Part shown: piece by piece, positions 36,756-50,100 of the stretch
Layout of the letters: every line of letters starts with the position of its first letter
How positions within the stretch are numbered: the stretch's first letter is position 1
NCBI GenBank assembly: GCA_964036275.1
Contig: OZ038436.1
Location: forward strand, 13,791,904 to 13,855,903
DNA: 64,000 bases
Source of the DNA: Litoditis marina
Lineage: Eukaryota > Nematoda > Chromadorea > Rhabditida > Rhabditidae
Direction of reading: 5' to 3'
Made by a program: the position numbers and the translations under genes
The notes under the pieces: model-generated
The model's input: only the letters and a program-made list of their open reading frames with translations
Database searches by the model: none
What the model was told of the DNA's origin: nothing

Positions 36756-36837
36756 CTAGGTTATTCAACCGAATACCGATATGGGAGAGGGCTATCGAGG
36801 CGATGTGGCTCCACTACGAGCAACACATCTGACTACG
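36756..36837 (-). other. Possible untranslated exon or TPR remnant upstream of rapsyn
   Basis: On the minus strand it is bounded by a good acceptor (TTTGCAG) and a good donor (CTAG|GTGAGT). All three frames contain a stop, but the 3' two thirds of one frame reads SIALSHIGIRLNNLG, which resembles a TPR helix. It could be a 5' UTR exon of the rapsyn gene or a decayed duplicate of one of its repeats. Confidence 0.3.
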
Positions 36838-38779
36838 CTGCAAATGATAGTTACCTATACAATATAAAATATATAATGTTAATAATGGGCATTAACACTA
36901 TTACAAAATAGGTTCTACAGATAGAACTAGTATGAATGAGATAGACATTGAGGAGTCGAGAAAGTAGTTCAATTTGTGAATTATGTTGAGAGAAGAAGAG
37001 AGCAATATCATTTGAAAACGTGCAAAGAATTGTTGTTGGTTTTTTAGAAAAAAAAACCAGTCCCAGGATACATTATTAAGTAAAGAAAATGTTTATGATG
37101 GACGGTTGTGATGGTGGCTTTTAAAAATTATAAATATCCGTTCTAGTTATTTAAGATTACGGTTGATAATGGGAGTTGTGTGAGATTTAAAAACTCTTTC
37201 AATGAGACCGAACACGGAAAACGAACCGAATAAGGTTAGTTTTTACGTGTATATTCACAATTTGATTTTAGGTCAAACCCCGCTTTGACATCTGACAGAC
37301 ATGTTTTAATGAGAGTCGGAGATTGGGCTCGAATTTTAGGCAGTGAGAAAAAGTATGTCCCGCGGGGAGTAGTGGGAGGAAGCTGGTTGGTTCGGGGTTT
37401 AAGCCATTCCACATATCAATACGCAGCTTTGAAAATAGCGTCAAGGAGGATTACATATACTCACAGTTGTGTGCACAACATGCATTAAGATACACCACTT
37501 TGAGCTGAGGTTCAATTGTGTTGAATTCTCACCGGCGGACTAGGCTGTGGTTATATAAGAGGTTTACATAGGAAGTTCACCACCGAATAAAACTTCCGTA
37601 GTACATATTATCTTTTCACGTATAGAGTTGATGATTGGGATCAGTCTACTTCACGTTTGCGCGTGAAAAAAACGTGAATCTCTTCACATAAAAATCCTCC
37701 GATTATTTGTGCTCGTCAGAAAGTAGAACACACGAAAGAAAAAAACACTAGTGAGACTAGGGAGTAAAAAGTAGATTGTTGACAGTTATCTCAGCAAAAA
37801 AAAATCAACATTTGTTCACACTTCGGGGCTCTATCAATCATAATGAGACCATCAAGGCAACAACTGACAAAGATTGGGAACGCGATCGAGGAAGAAATTG
37901 AATAAACTTGACCTTTAATCCCTAACCTCTCTAATCCTTGAATGGAATAGGATAAACTTGAGCATTAACCCTTAACTTCACGTTAGAAAACTTGAGAACA
38001 GTTCATAATCCGTTTTCAAATGAATTGATCAAAATTTTTTATGTAGTTTGAAGCAAGAAGTATAGAAGAGAATATTCGTTAATTAACAATTTTCGTTCAC
38101 TACTTTTCTCGACCACGTCCCACCAAAAAAGGAAAGAGAGTCAAAATAAGTATGTCCTGAGCTTGTAAGCTCCAAAATGGAATTAAATGTATTGTGGTTT
38201 TAGCTTCTTTCCGGCTTTTCCAGCACAAACAGCTAACTACACTTTAGAGAAATGTTTTCTGTGTTCTAGAAACTAGCTCGAAACGTGTGAATTGTGCACG
38301 TGAGAATACTATGTCAATTTGCGGGCTACTAGCCGCGTCTATGCTCAGTTTCAAGTCGGCCTCTCGTAGTGGAATTAGGTTTGTGAAACGTTGGATTTGC
38401 TACCCTTGAAACGAAATCTCATTTGGCCTCAGCCCGAAAATTCGTGCTCGGGGCTTGAAAAGAGGCTGTAACACACAGCAAAAACACACTCCTTTTGGGC
38501 CCATTCACATTTTTTGTCGACGGCAGATCATAGAGCAAGGTATGATCCGTAATTGTGTGCGATACGTACAATACACCCGATCGATAATCATACTTTCATC
38601 GATGTGTATACGCAGACTGAAAAGTCTGAAGAGGCTAGAGCTTATGTAACTACTTTGTATTTCAGTTTGAATTCAGGGCAAATTGCAGGTAACACGTGCA
38701 AAAACCGCAGAATATCGAAAAAAAATTTATAAACACGTCGATGTTTTTACGTCATCCGTGAATGGTAACTTGGTTACGG

Positions 38780-39038
<259 letters not shown>

Positions 39039-39224
39039 ACGCGAAAAATGAAAGAGAGATGAGAAAACAGGGAAACTTTGAAAAACGTTATGTACCAATT
39101 GGTTGGAAGATCAATCAATGAGAGGCCGAATGTGAGAGTTGAAAAATGGAGGGATCAATGAGAAGAAGCACAGGCGCACGTTGAATTACACTAGGCATCC
39201 AGGGAGCATTGGCAGGGTCATTAT

Positions 39225-39735
39225 GGGGGTAGAGAGAGGAAGAGAGAGAAAGAGCGAGAGGGGGGAGGGAGGGAGAGGGAAGAAGAGAGTGGGGGAGAGG
39301 GTGAGAGAGGGGGAGGAGAGGGAGAAAGAGAAAGAGAGAGAGGGGGGAGGGAGAGGGAAGAAGAGAGTGGGGGGGAGAGAGAGAGAGAGGGGGAGAGGAA
39401 GAAAGAGAAAGAGAGAGAGGGGGGAGGGAGAGGGAAGAAGAGAGTGGGGGGAGAGAGAGAGAGGGGGGAGAGGAAGAAAGAGAAAGAGAGAGAGGGGGAG
39501 AGGGAGAGGGAAGAAGAGAGTGGGGGGAGAGAGAGAGAGGGGGAGAGGGAAAGAGAGGGGGAGGGAGGGGAGAGGGAGAGGGAAGAAGAGAGTGGGGGGA
39601 GAGAGAGAGAGGGGGGAGAGGAAGAAAGAGAAAGAGAGAGAGGGGGAGGGAGGGAGAGGGAAGAAGAGAGTGAGGGAGAGAGAGAGGGGGGGGGGAGAGT
39701 GAAAGAGAGGGGAAGGGAGGGGAGAGGAAGGGAGT
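39225..39735. repeat. GA-rich minisatellite, units of about 70-80 bp
   Basis: The phrase GGGAAGAAGAGAGTG recurs near 39278, 39357, 39433, 39508, 39581 and 39659. Units consist of (GA)n plus G6-G8 runs. Long Ser/Pro/Leu or Glu/Arg/Gly open frames across it are spurious. Confidence 0.9.
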
Positions 39736-39874
39736 GAGAAGGCAGGGTGAGATAGAAAGAAGAATGAGTAAAAAACGGAGGGTGGGGGAGGAATAATTAG
39801 AATGGAAGGGCAGAGTGAACGACAAAAAAGAGTGAGAGATGAATGAAGAACAGCAAGAAGGGGGGAGGAAAAAA

Positions 39875-39907
<33 letters not shown>

Positions 39908-40624
39908 TCAGAAAGAGTGAAAAGCAGAACGAGGAAGGGAAAGAGACAAATTTGTAGCAATATGAGAACGCTCGGCGGATAAAAAGAAAAACGTTCTGAG
40001 TCTAGAAAATCCCGGCCTCGTCTCTCGCTCTACCCTCATTTTTGCGATATTCGTACCCCGATAGGAGGTTGAAGTAGAGAAATAGCGCACGTTTGTGGAG
40101 AAGCAGGTTGGGTTGGAAGGCTGGGATGTCCATAAATACTAACCAGGGAGCAGTGGTGAGTCAACCCGGAAATCAAATTGGAAATCAAAATTGGAAAATG
40201 AAGTAAAAAAAAATGGTTCCGTTTGGAAAATTACCACCCAAAAAAGAGAACTAACGAGAATGGACGAAAAATTCGAATTATTGTTGGTTGTTTCATACTT
40301 TAGTCAATTGCACAGTCCTGAAACATGTTAAACACAGCAGAACGCAGAAACGTGCAATGACCAAGTGCACGATGTCTCATTAGAATGTAAACATTGGAAT
40401 AATTATAGAAGGTTATGGCAAATAGAAATGGATTACGCTATTCAAGATACACTAATCTTCCCATTTTAACGCGGGGTAAAATAGGTGTACTCTGAGAAAG
40501 ACGACAATCGATACATGTCGCTAGTGCAGTCTATTGTTTCAACAAACACCGAACTTAGACAAAAACACTGGATTTCAAAGAATTTTCTCAAAGCAAGCAT
40601 GTATGTTGATCCATCCCGCTGTGT

Positions 40625-40838
40625 TTGTAGTTTGATGCCGTTGCTTGACCGCTGGACTCAGAACGATTGGCGCCAATTTTCTTCGATTGGCCAGCTACAA
40701 AAGCGAGATAGTGTACAGGTCAATGAGGCCGCAGACATCTGGGTCTCTCGTTCAGCCAATAAAAAAGTGGCTGGCCAATTGGCTGAGAATTTTCTGAGGA
40801 GTTCGGCTGTTCTGGCGTGTGTTTAGGTCAAACTACAA
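40625..40838. mobile_element. 214-bp long member of TTGTAGTTTG family
   Basis: Ends TTGTAGTTTGAT and GTCAAACTACAA. Related interior sequence (CGATTGGCGCCAATTTTC, then a GAGAG...CAGGTCA phrase) recurs near 54960-55040. A shorter form of that phrase appears near 32370-32430 and 63950-64000. Confidence 0.65.
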
Positions 40839-41282
40839 TCAAGAATTGGTCACTCCCCGTGAAAAGTTGCCACTTCCTGTGCTCAGAGACTAATAAAGAG
40901 CCTACTCCTCGTTCCCACGCGCTTATGAATGAACTGACCAAAGATACTATGATTTATTCATGGAGGTTCTGCGAGTGATAGAGAGAGGGTGAGACGGATA
41001 GTGAAAGAGGGAAAAAGGAAGGTCGAGAAGAAGGTAGAGAAAGAGGGAAAAAGAAAAAGGTGAATAACAGAGAGAGAATCAGGAGGGATGGGGAATAAGT
41101 ATCAGAAAACGTCGTATTATCTTCAAGATTACGTTTAGTGCAGAAGTACGCTATGTTTCGTTGACCTTAATGCTTGTGATATGTGAATAACGAATTCAAT
41201 CAGCGTATAAACCGAAACGTTGTGTTTTCGCTTTCCAAAAAAACAGTGATTGTAAAAATTAAAGCTGAAAAGGACAAATTGG

Positions 41283-41440
41283 AATACTGATGATCAAGTC
41301 GCTCGTTACAGTGTTTCTACTTATTTCTGTACTCACGTTTCTTTTGTGCCAAAGCTTAGAATACTGATGATCAGGTCGCAGTGGGATTGGAGCTCGTTAC
41401 AGTATTTCTACTCATTTCTGTAGTCACGTTTCTACACACG
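41283..41440. repeat. Imperfect tandem duplication
   Basis: GAATACTGATGATCARGTCG and a following CTCGTTACAGTRTTTCTACT block occur twice about 80 bp apart. The second copy has a 12-bp insertion. Confidence 0.6.
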
Positions 41441-41730
41441 TTCCCCCACGTCAAGTTGATCTTACCACGTTTTCTAACGGTAATTCAACCCAACTTTTGT
41501 GCCAAAGCTGAGCTCTAACTTTTCGTTGGGAGGCTGCGAAGCCGTTTTTCGGCAGGAACGGCGGCCACGTATAATGGATTGAGGCGCCACTGAACACCTG
41601 CGATATCAATCATATTCCTCAAGACAGCCACCACTGAAGTAGTTGTACCTTTTAAGATACGGGATCAAACTACAATCCCTACGGGCTAGGACAACATACA
41701 CAGTATAGTGCGTGCCAAGTTTATAAAATA

Positions 41731-41804
41731 TCCGCTCAGTATGAGACTCGAACCGGGCCCAAGAACTTGGAAGGCACGGTCGCTTACCAGTACACCAACC
41801 GGAT
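41731..41804 (-). pseudogene. tRNA-like pseudogene
   Basis: 74 bases on the minus strand with A-box-like TTGGTGTACTGGTAAGCG and B-box-like CCGGTTCGAGTC. The ends pair over 6 of 7 positions. The T-arm and anticodon arm do not form properly, so it is read as a decayed tRNA or tRNA-derived repeat. Confidence 0.4.
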
Positions 41805-42594
41805 TTTCAGCACCGATATGGACAAATCGTAAATGTGTGTTCTTACACAGCACAAAGTGAGATATACAGTATACCTCGCCTCTCTTGGAACGACAACCAT
41901 ATGGGCTTTTTTTGGATAGAGCAGACCCTATGGAGATACCTTTCCAAAAACATTCTGGAGAATGGTCACAACCTATGACCTTGCTGTCTCTACCGCTAAT
42001 CGCTGGTTCGTAGTCCTAAAAGGAATGCATGCTCTCCCCCCCCCCCCCCCCCCCCCTTTCAAGAAACTACTCGCATGTCACTGGATCAATGCCAGCAGAG
42101 CATTCGATAATCCACCATGAAGTCTTCTATGAAGGAAAGGGACCAAGACCTTACAAGAAGCTGCTTCTACAAAGATCTGTGATATGTATGATAATCACCG
42201 CCCCTGCTAAGAAGCGACGTGAATGAATAAATATGTGAATATGTAAATATGCCCCATGCGGGTCACTTATCGGATTTACTGTATTCAAAGTGTGCCGTCT
42301 AGGCCTAAGCTTTTCAATCCTATATGGTCTTTACGTATGTACAGAGTACAAGTTGAGAAATTTTTCAACTCCCAACACACGACTTCTCAAATTTCTTTCC
42401 ATAAACATATTCTGTGCAGAATTTGAATACAAGTTCACCTCTCAGTTGTCAACTTGAAGTGTTTTCTATGAGTTTCCCGCGGTTTTGCCGGAGAGAAAGG
42501 TTTCAGAGAAAGAGCAAAACAAATCCAATGGCATGTGTTGCACTCAAAACAGAAAAATGTCGAGAATGCAAGTAGGCTAGAAGGAGAGTGGGAA

Positions 42595-43660
42595 GAGAAA
42601 GAAGATGAGAGAGAGGGGAAGGAAGAGAGAGAGAGGGATAGAAAGCAGAGAAGAAGGAGGCAGTAGAGGGAGAGGGGATAGAAAGGAGAGAGACAGGGAG
42701 AAAGAGACCATAAATATTTCACTTTTTTTTTGGCACTTTGTTTGGAACCAAAAAACAATCATTTCAAATGGCAAGGCTGTAGGCTACGTTGCAAGCTTTT
42801 CCGTTACATCGAACAAACAACGAACTAGAAACCATTTAAAATGATTTGGCTGTAAATATTTTTATCTAGCTTTCTCTCTTTATCTGATGAGGTGCCAAAT
42901 TTTTTGAATGTGGATAAATCAATAAGTAAATAGTTCGCTCAAGATGTGAAAGTTTGTGGTGTTGCAGGGAGAGATGTATTATAGATGTGGGAGGAAGAGA
43001 GTATTCAGCTCGTAATCGAATAACTCGCAGGGGAATCGGGGAAGAAACGCTGGAAAAGAGGAGAGAGAAAGAGAGGGAGGAAGGAAGGGAAGGAGAAAGA
43101 AAAGGGAAAGAGAGTGAACCGAGAATAAAATAGAGGGGGAGAGAGAGAGAGGGAGAGAGAAAGAATGGAAAGAGGAGAAGAACGGTGAACCGAGAATAGG
43201 AGAGATAATCACAGAATTTTTTGATGAAGTTGTCAATATGCAGTATAGGTCCATGAGATTCATATTCTCTTCACATGGCCAGTGGGAAACTATGAAAAAC
43301 AAACAAGAGACAGAAAGAGAGAGAGAAATTGAAAGATACGATAGAAAAGAGAAAAGAGAAATGGAGAGAACTATGAAAAGGATGACAAGATGAATGATGT
43401 GTATAGAAGTGTGTGAGGGGATTTGCATAGAATGCCAAGGTATTATGTTACGTCTGATTAGTTTACGCACCGACGAGCAGTTTAAAAGAATTGAGGAGCA
43501 CCTATCATTCATAGCGGGAGAACTGCTAGCGGCTGGATAAAGAGAGAGAAAGAGAAAGAGAGAGAGAGGAGAAGAGAGAGAGGGAGAGAGAGAGAGAGTA
43601 CCATAGAGAGAAGGGAAACGGCAATAGGCGACTAAGTAGAGAGAGAGAGAAAAAGAGATC
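42595..43660. repeat. GA-rich low-complexity clusters
   Basis: GA-rich tracts at about 42595-42705, 43035-43180, 43310-43375 and 43535-43600, separated by AT-rich DNA. Minus-strand open frames across them are low complexity. Confidence 0.8.
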
Positions 43661-44166
43661 GCATTTTTTTCACATTGCACATTTTTTTTGAGATTGGGCG
43701 TGCACATTTTTCTCGATTTCTCTTCAATTACTGAAACCTATCAGTTTTTCAGAAGTCTGAGTGTTTTCCATAAAACAGAACATGGAAATATGAAAACTGT
43801 GAGGCCGGGAAACGTAAAAACCGTTCTGGATTGTTTTCCAGACAGCTGAGTGTTTTCAGGGAAGACCAAAAAACAAGAATGTTTGGAAACTTGGCAACTT
43901 GAAAACGTGAAACTGCACTCTTATTCGAGTTTCCCTCCATATCCACACGAAGTTACTTCATTGTATACTCGGTCTACTCAGCAGCGGTCGGATGCCTAAC
44001 GAACGGAGAAAAAAGGCGGGTCACTATCATTCTCTCTCTCTTTTCTCACTTTTTCGAACATAAAACCTCGCTGCCTTCTGGTTTCAGTGGAATTGTGTAC
44101 TGTGTGTTATCAGAAAACAAACATTTTTCATTTCCAGAGTACTTCTTCACAGGGAAGGCTGGAAAA

Positions 44167-47100
44167 ATGGAAAAATCGCATAATACCGCCACAAGAGACA
44201 CTTCGAACACCGTGAGTTATTCGAATTTTGTGATTGTTCACTTCACTGAATTTTGTCAATTATGAATCCCAGCATTCATCGATGGTTATAATACATGTAT
44301 CCATCCATTTATTGTTCTGTTTTTATCATCATATCTGCTATTTAAGATCTGAGCAGATGGTTCAATCTAACCAGGTTTCAAGCATAGAAAAATGATCAGT
44401 CTCTATCTCCAACCATGACATAATGAAAATACTTTTCCAGACCAGTTTCGGAAGGTGATCGATCTCAGTATGGTTTGAAAACGCGGTCAACTCAAGAAGT
44501 AGGTGGATTTCTCTTATTGAATGTTTGAAAAAAGAAGAGAAATTGTGCATCAGGCTTCGAAAATGAATTGTTTGCAGCAAACTTGAACAAAAAATTATGA
44601 TTTCAATGACATTTTCATGATAATTGCAGATGGTTTCGATGCCACTGGCTCGAGCTCCGCCCCCTACTCCACGTAAAAAGCCTCCGGTGAGCTGACTGGC
44701 GGCGTAGCAATCCCTTCAATCTCACGAGAAGTTCATATGAGTTTCTCATGAGATACCTCATGAGCTACTCGTGAACTCTCAATGTTGTAGCATAATAATC
44801 AATAGAATCTCATGAGAAGTTCATGCGAATAGCTCATGAGATATCTCATAAGATTTTTGAAAGATTGCTACGCCGCCAGATCTAAGGGATGACTACAATT
44901 ATGTTGTAGTTTGATCACAGAACGTGAGATCTTACCAGTTGCATTCAGAAATAATAGGAATCAAACTACAAACGCGAGGCAATAGGGCAACATACATCGT
45001 ACTGTCGTACTTTGATAAGAGTTTGGTCTAGCTACACAACTATTCCTGTTACCTCCAAAAAACGGAAATATACTGTACTCTTATTTTTCTTGACATGATT
45101 TCCGAGCTTGAAAACTGGCGTAGTTGAAAAGTTTTCGCCTTGCACGAAATCGTGGAAATGCCTGTCTGGCATTCCCTGTTAACGCACAGTGTCCTTTTCG
45201 TTCCCGTTCATCAGACACGTGATAGCCGTAACGCGTTCAACCCTCTAGACGGTTTAAAACATGTGAACGTTGTTAAAATTCTTTCGAACTTCAATACTTG
45301 GTTTCCTCAGTTAGCTTTGCGAAAATTCAGAAATTGTTACATGAAAGTATGAAAGAATGTAGAAGGCAGAATAGAAAACCGCAGTATCTAAGATTTTCAG
45401 ATACCTTCACATGTAACAATCAGTTATCGAGTTACGACTGAACTATACTCTGTTTCACCAATCGATGTCCTTCTACAGTAATCCGTCAACTATTTCAAAA
45501 CCTTTTTCTAATGAATATAGCAGTGTTTTGGTTTCAAACTTTCACAGTTTGTAGTAGTAAATGTGCAGAAGACAATAACAAAACTTTGTGAAAATCCAAA
45601 AACGCCAACAGAACTAACTTTGATCCGTTAGTTTTATCATGTTACTGTAGAAGGTCATGAGTGGGTGGAACAAACTATATGTAGGGACCAAACTACGAAC
45701 ACAGCTACTCAAAGCTAAATGTACAATATATAGTCGTTGCCAACGGAAAGGCGGGAGTGTACTGTATATCTCACTTTCCGCTGTGTACGCACACATGTTC
45801 TCGATTCCAAAGCCGGCTCGTTCTGTGCTCTAATAGCGCAGTGGTTAGCACCCTGCTATGAATCTTTTGCTCGCAGGTTCGATTCCGGCGAGAGACAGAA
45901 ACTTATAAATTTGACACTCATTATAGTCGCCATTTTCCCCATAAAGACAGCAGAGGGTTCAATTGATTGAGCGATGCGGGGCGAGCGGTCGTTGATTATT
46001 TGCCAGCGGCTGAGAGAGTGTGTGGATCAATGATACGCAGACGAACTGGCCGCTCGCCAAACCCCGTCTCATACGAAATCGATGGTACGGTGTCCACAAC
46101 GGTTTGAAAAATCCTATAACACTCGTTATTCACAGAACTGAACTGTTTTCAGGTAAATATTCGTCCGAAAGTGGTTGCTCAGCCGGCGAAGCCAACCAAA
46201 GAATCATCTAGCTCCTCCAGTATGTCGTCGAACCAGTCCAAGCAGAAAATTTGTAAGTGTATAATCTGATAACTACATAAGAGCTTAGTTTGTTCAATAT
46301 CAAAAAGCATGTTACTCTTCATACTTCTCTGTCAGTACAGTACCTTTACCGGTGTTTGACATCGTTATTTGTCAATCTTTTTGTTGGCTAGTCCTACATG
46401 ATGAAAATAGTTCATCATATTCAGCGCCCTCCACAACGTTTTGAGGCATTGTAAAAGATTGTCGACTGAATACTGACTTCGTTGTTTTCAGTGAAGAACA
46501 GTCGCGCCCGCTTGAGAAAAACTTCTCCGCGAAAGGTGAGCCACTATCAGTCATTCTTCAGTAATAGCTACAGGCAATAATTTAGTAGTAGTGGAAATAT
46601 TCTGAGTTTTGTTGCTCCTATTGCTTCTGAGTCCCTGCGTCTTCTAACACCATACACTATTTCTTTGGTGTTCTAATTATGCGGGATACAAGTCTCACGG
46701 AATGGTAGAGCGAGATATGCAAGATGTGTTGCCGAGAAATTTTAGAATACGTACTCTGCTGTCAATTGTTTTTTTTTCAGACAAATTCCGTCCAAGCTGT
46801 TGCTGAGCCGTCTAGCCAGAGCGCCGAAGTCGCGGTTAGTTCTCCTTCATCGGAATCAATAAAATTATAGGCAGATCAAAAACAATTCACGCGATTCGGT
46901 TCATTAACGTTCATATTTGTGCTCACTTTTTTCTGGTGCCGCGGTTATTACTCGTAAACCTCATGAGAATACCTCATAAACCGAATCTCACCAACGTTGC
47001 ATGAGATACTGTTGATTGCTATGCTACAATGTTGAAACTTTGCAGGAAGTTCATAAGATTTCATCAGGTTCTCATGAGAAAGATCATATGAACTTCTTAT

Positions 47101-50100
47101 AAGGTGAAAGGATTGTCACGTCGCCAGTACAGGGTTTCACATCACTTCATTCATTTTCAGTCCCAGTTAGATGACCTCACCACCGCCACGTCTGGACCTC
47201 GCGATTCCATCGCTGCACGGTTCAGAGAATTTGCCCGGCATGTAAGACTCGTTGATTTTCACGTAACGTACGAGGTTGCAAGTGTTTCTAACATTTCACT
47301 AGTATTCAAATTTGGCTGTAGTGCTCCCGTCGATGAGTACATGTTCCATTAGCCCAGCTACAACTAGTGAAGGGGGTGTTAGAATGTTTGAAAATGTTAG
47401 TTTGTTTGATTGTTTGTTTGAATGTTTTCTTTTAGTGTCAGTCAATGAAGCTGAAGGACTATATCACTGAGTTCGATTCCCTTCCTCTGCCGCATCCCGA
47501 CATGTGCATCGCATTTTTCGGCAACCTCACTCAGAACAGATATCACAGTATGTTTAGTATTTAGTTATTAATTGAATAAACAGAATTAGTTCAAATAAAA
47601 TGAAGTTAACTAGGATAAAGTTAATACACAAAGTATTTATATATAATTGTATATTTTCACATGTTGAACTCATGAATGGAACCCTATTCACTCTGCCATC
47701 TGACCCGAGCAACATTGTTTTCGATTACAGTTCATTTTTTCTGAGAAAGTTGTTTGGGGCAAAGTTACACAAACATCAGAAAGAACTCAGTTTGTACTGA
47801 AGAAGTTTCATTAAAATATATGAAAAAGGTGAATCTAACAAGTTTCAATTGTACTTTGAACAACTAATTTCAGACATAATGTGTCTGGATGAATCTCGCG
47901 TAGTTCTTCGATCGACTAAGGAACCGAATAGAAATCAATATATTCACGCCAACAAAGTCACGTATCCATCGCTCAAGAAGCCCTTCATCATCACACAGGT
48001 ATACTGCTAATCAATTGCACACTCGCGTGAAACAGGCTGAAACACAGCAGAACTCAGAAAGAGGCTGAAACACAGCAGAACTCAGAAAGAGGCTGAAACA
48101 CAGCAGAACTCAGAAAGAGGCTGAAACACAGCAGAACTCAGAAACGTGCAATAGCAAAGTGCACGATTCCTCGTCAGAATGCTAATTTCACGGGACATTC
48201 ACTTCACTGGTATATCGGAAATGTCCAAAATAATCTCCCGCCATAATTTACGATAATCAACCGAAAAGCAGTGGGATCAAACTGAAAACACAGTGGGGCG
48301 GGGCGAGCTTGTTTTGTAACGAGCGACCCCAATACATTTGAAATAACGTCATCGCAACCAGTATCAAGTTGAAATGATGGTTGCAACGCTTTTCGTATAA
48401 CATATAGTTCACACCATTCCTACTGAGACTCCTACAGTAACTTTACAAACTTTCCGGTGGCTGTTGTGACGCTACAAAGTCAGTTTATCAATAACCCTCT
48501 CGTTCATTCATCGTACCTGAGGACGAGAACAGGGTGAAAAAATCCTATCCCTTTCCGATCACAAGAAGGTGAGGAAGACTGTAGGAGTCTCAGTGAGAAT
48601 GAAAAAGACTATACCCCTGACCTCACACACCGTATTGAGCATAGAGGCCGAAACGGTGTAAATTTATCTTAATCGATTATGACACATAAGTGGTTTATCT
48701 TAGAAAGTTTTTGTATTGTTAGCTAAATATAACATTTCTTATTTTGAATATACAGCTTAGCTACTAAACATAATTGTAAATTTGAATACTACTTATATTT
48801 GACTCATTATATTCTAATTTATCATAACTTTTCCTTTCTTCTTTTAATACCTCGTTTTTATCTGAAATTGGAAGCAAATTTATCTTTAAAGGGACCGTTG
48901 AGCCGGACAATTCCTGATTTCTGGCGAATGATCTGGCAAGAACGTGTGGAGGCCATTATTATGCTGTGTCGAGTGGTCGAGGGTGGAAAGAAGAAATGCG
49001 CAGAGTACTTCAGCACGTATTTCTTTCTGGTTCTGGTTCTCTTTTCTCCCTTTTTTCTCTTACTCTCTTTTTCTCTTTCTTTCTGTTGGTTCTCTTTTCT
49101 TTCCAAGCTATTTCTTTCGTTCCTCCGTTTTACTGTCTGTCTCTCTGTTACTTCTATATTCTATATTCAATCCACAAATGCATCAAAACAAAACAGGAAT
49201 ACACAATTCGATAATAAACTAAATACCTCTTTTCTCTTTTCAGCCATTTCAATGAGGCTCAAACGTACGGTCAATTCCGGGTCACACTCAAAGGGCAGGC
49301 AACTGACTTGGGAGTGGTCACTTCGGAGATTGAGGTAATTTCAGTTTAAAATAATGTAAATGTAGCATTTTGTCTATTCTAAAACGGAATGTAAATGCAA
49401 TACGAAGCGTTATTTTTTCGTATCAAAAGATCACACGTTGTTCCCATGGAATGCAATTTCGTAGTTTACTCCAGAAATCAGTTTTTATGATCAAATTTTA
49501 TGGTCAATTTTTATGATCAACTCACTGATTGAAAGCGTTCTAGTTGACCTGTTATCTCTCTAATCAACTTTATTTTTGAAGCTCGTACACAAAGGAACAA
49601 CTCGTCGCCTCAAGCACTACCAATGGAAAAATTGGCCCGATTGTCAGGTTGGCTTTTCTCCGTTGTTTTCTGGGGAAGCGCTTCTGGGAACATTGACTTT
49701 TCACCCCCCACCTTTCTGAATTTGTATTGCGTTTGGGGAATTGTAGTTTGACCCCCCCCCCCCCCCATCGGGGGGGTGATAATTCAATTTATCACCTGCA
49801 ATACAAAAGTGTGAAGGTGGGGGGTAGAAAATAAATATTTCCGGTATTGAAGTTCAGCCCCCCACTCGTTGAAGTTTGACCCCCCTCCATAGAAGTTCTA
49901 CCCCCCGCCGACCCAAGTGGGGGGTAAATAGTAAATGTCGAAGTTGAATTTTGACCCTCCCCCCTCTCCTAGATTTTCAGGCTTCAGGTTGAGTGGGGGG
50001 TTGAAGTGCTACGGGGGGGGGGGACTCAACTAAAGTGGGGGGCGATACTTCAATTTTCCCGCGCTTCTGATAAGGGAAGTGTCTGGTTTTAGTTGTAGTT

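Noticed and set aside
39225..39735. CRISPR-like array
   Set aside because: Repeats are contiguous GA-rich minisatellite units without spacers, in a eukaryotic genome.
39115..39960. 281-codon minus-strand frame and 187-codon plus-strand frame
   Set aside because: Products of the GA minisatellite; Ser/Pro/Leu or Glu/Arg/Gly repeats only.
42029..42226. Fragment of a retroelement or small gene after a C21 run
   Set aside because: The peptide has a few motif-like words but nothing I can assign to reverse transcriptase or another family.
42979..43707. 242-codon minus-strand frame
   Set aside because: Mostly GA-tract low complexity. The non-repetitive parts show no recognisable domain and no phase-consistent neighbours.
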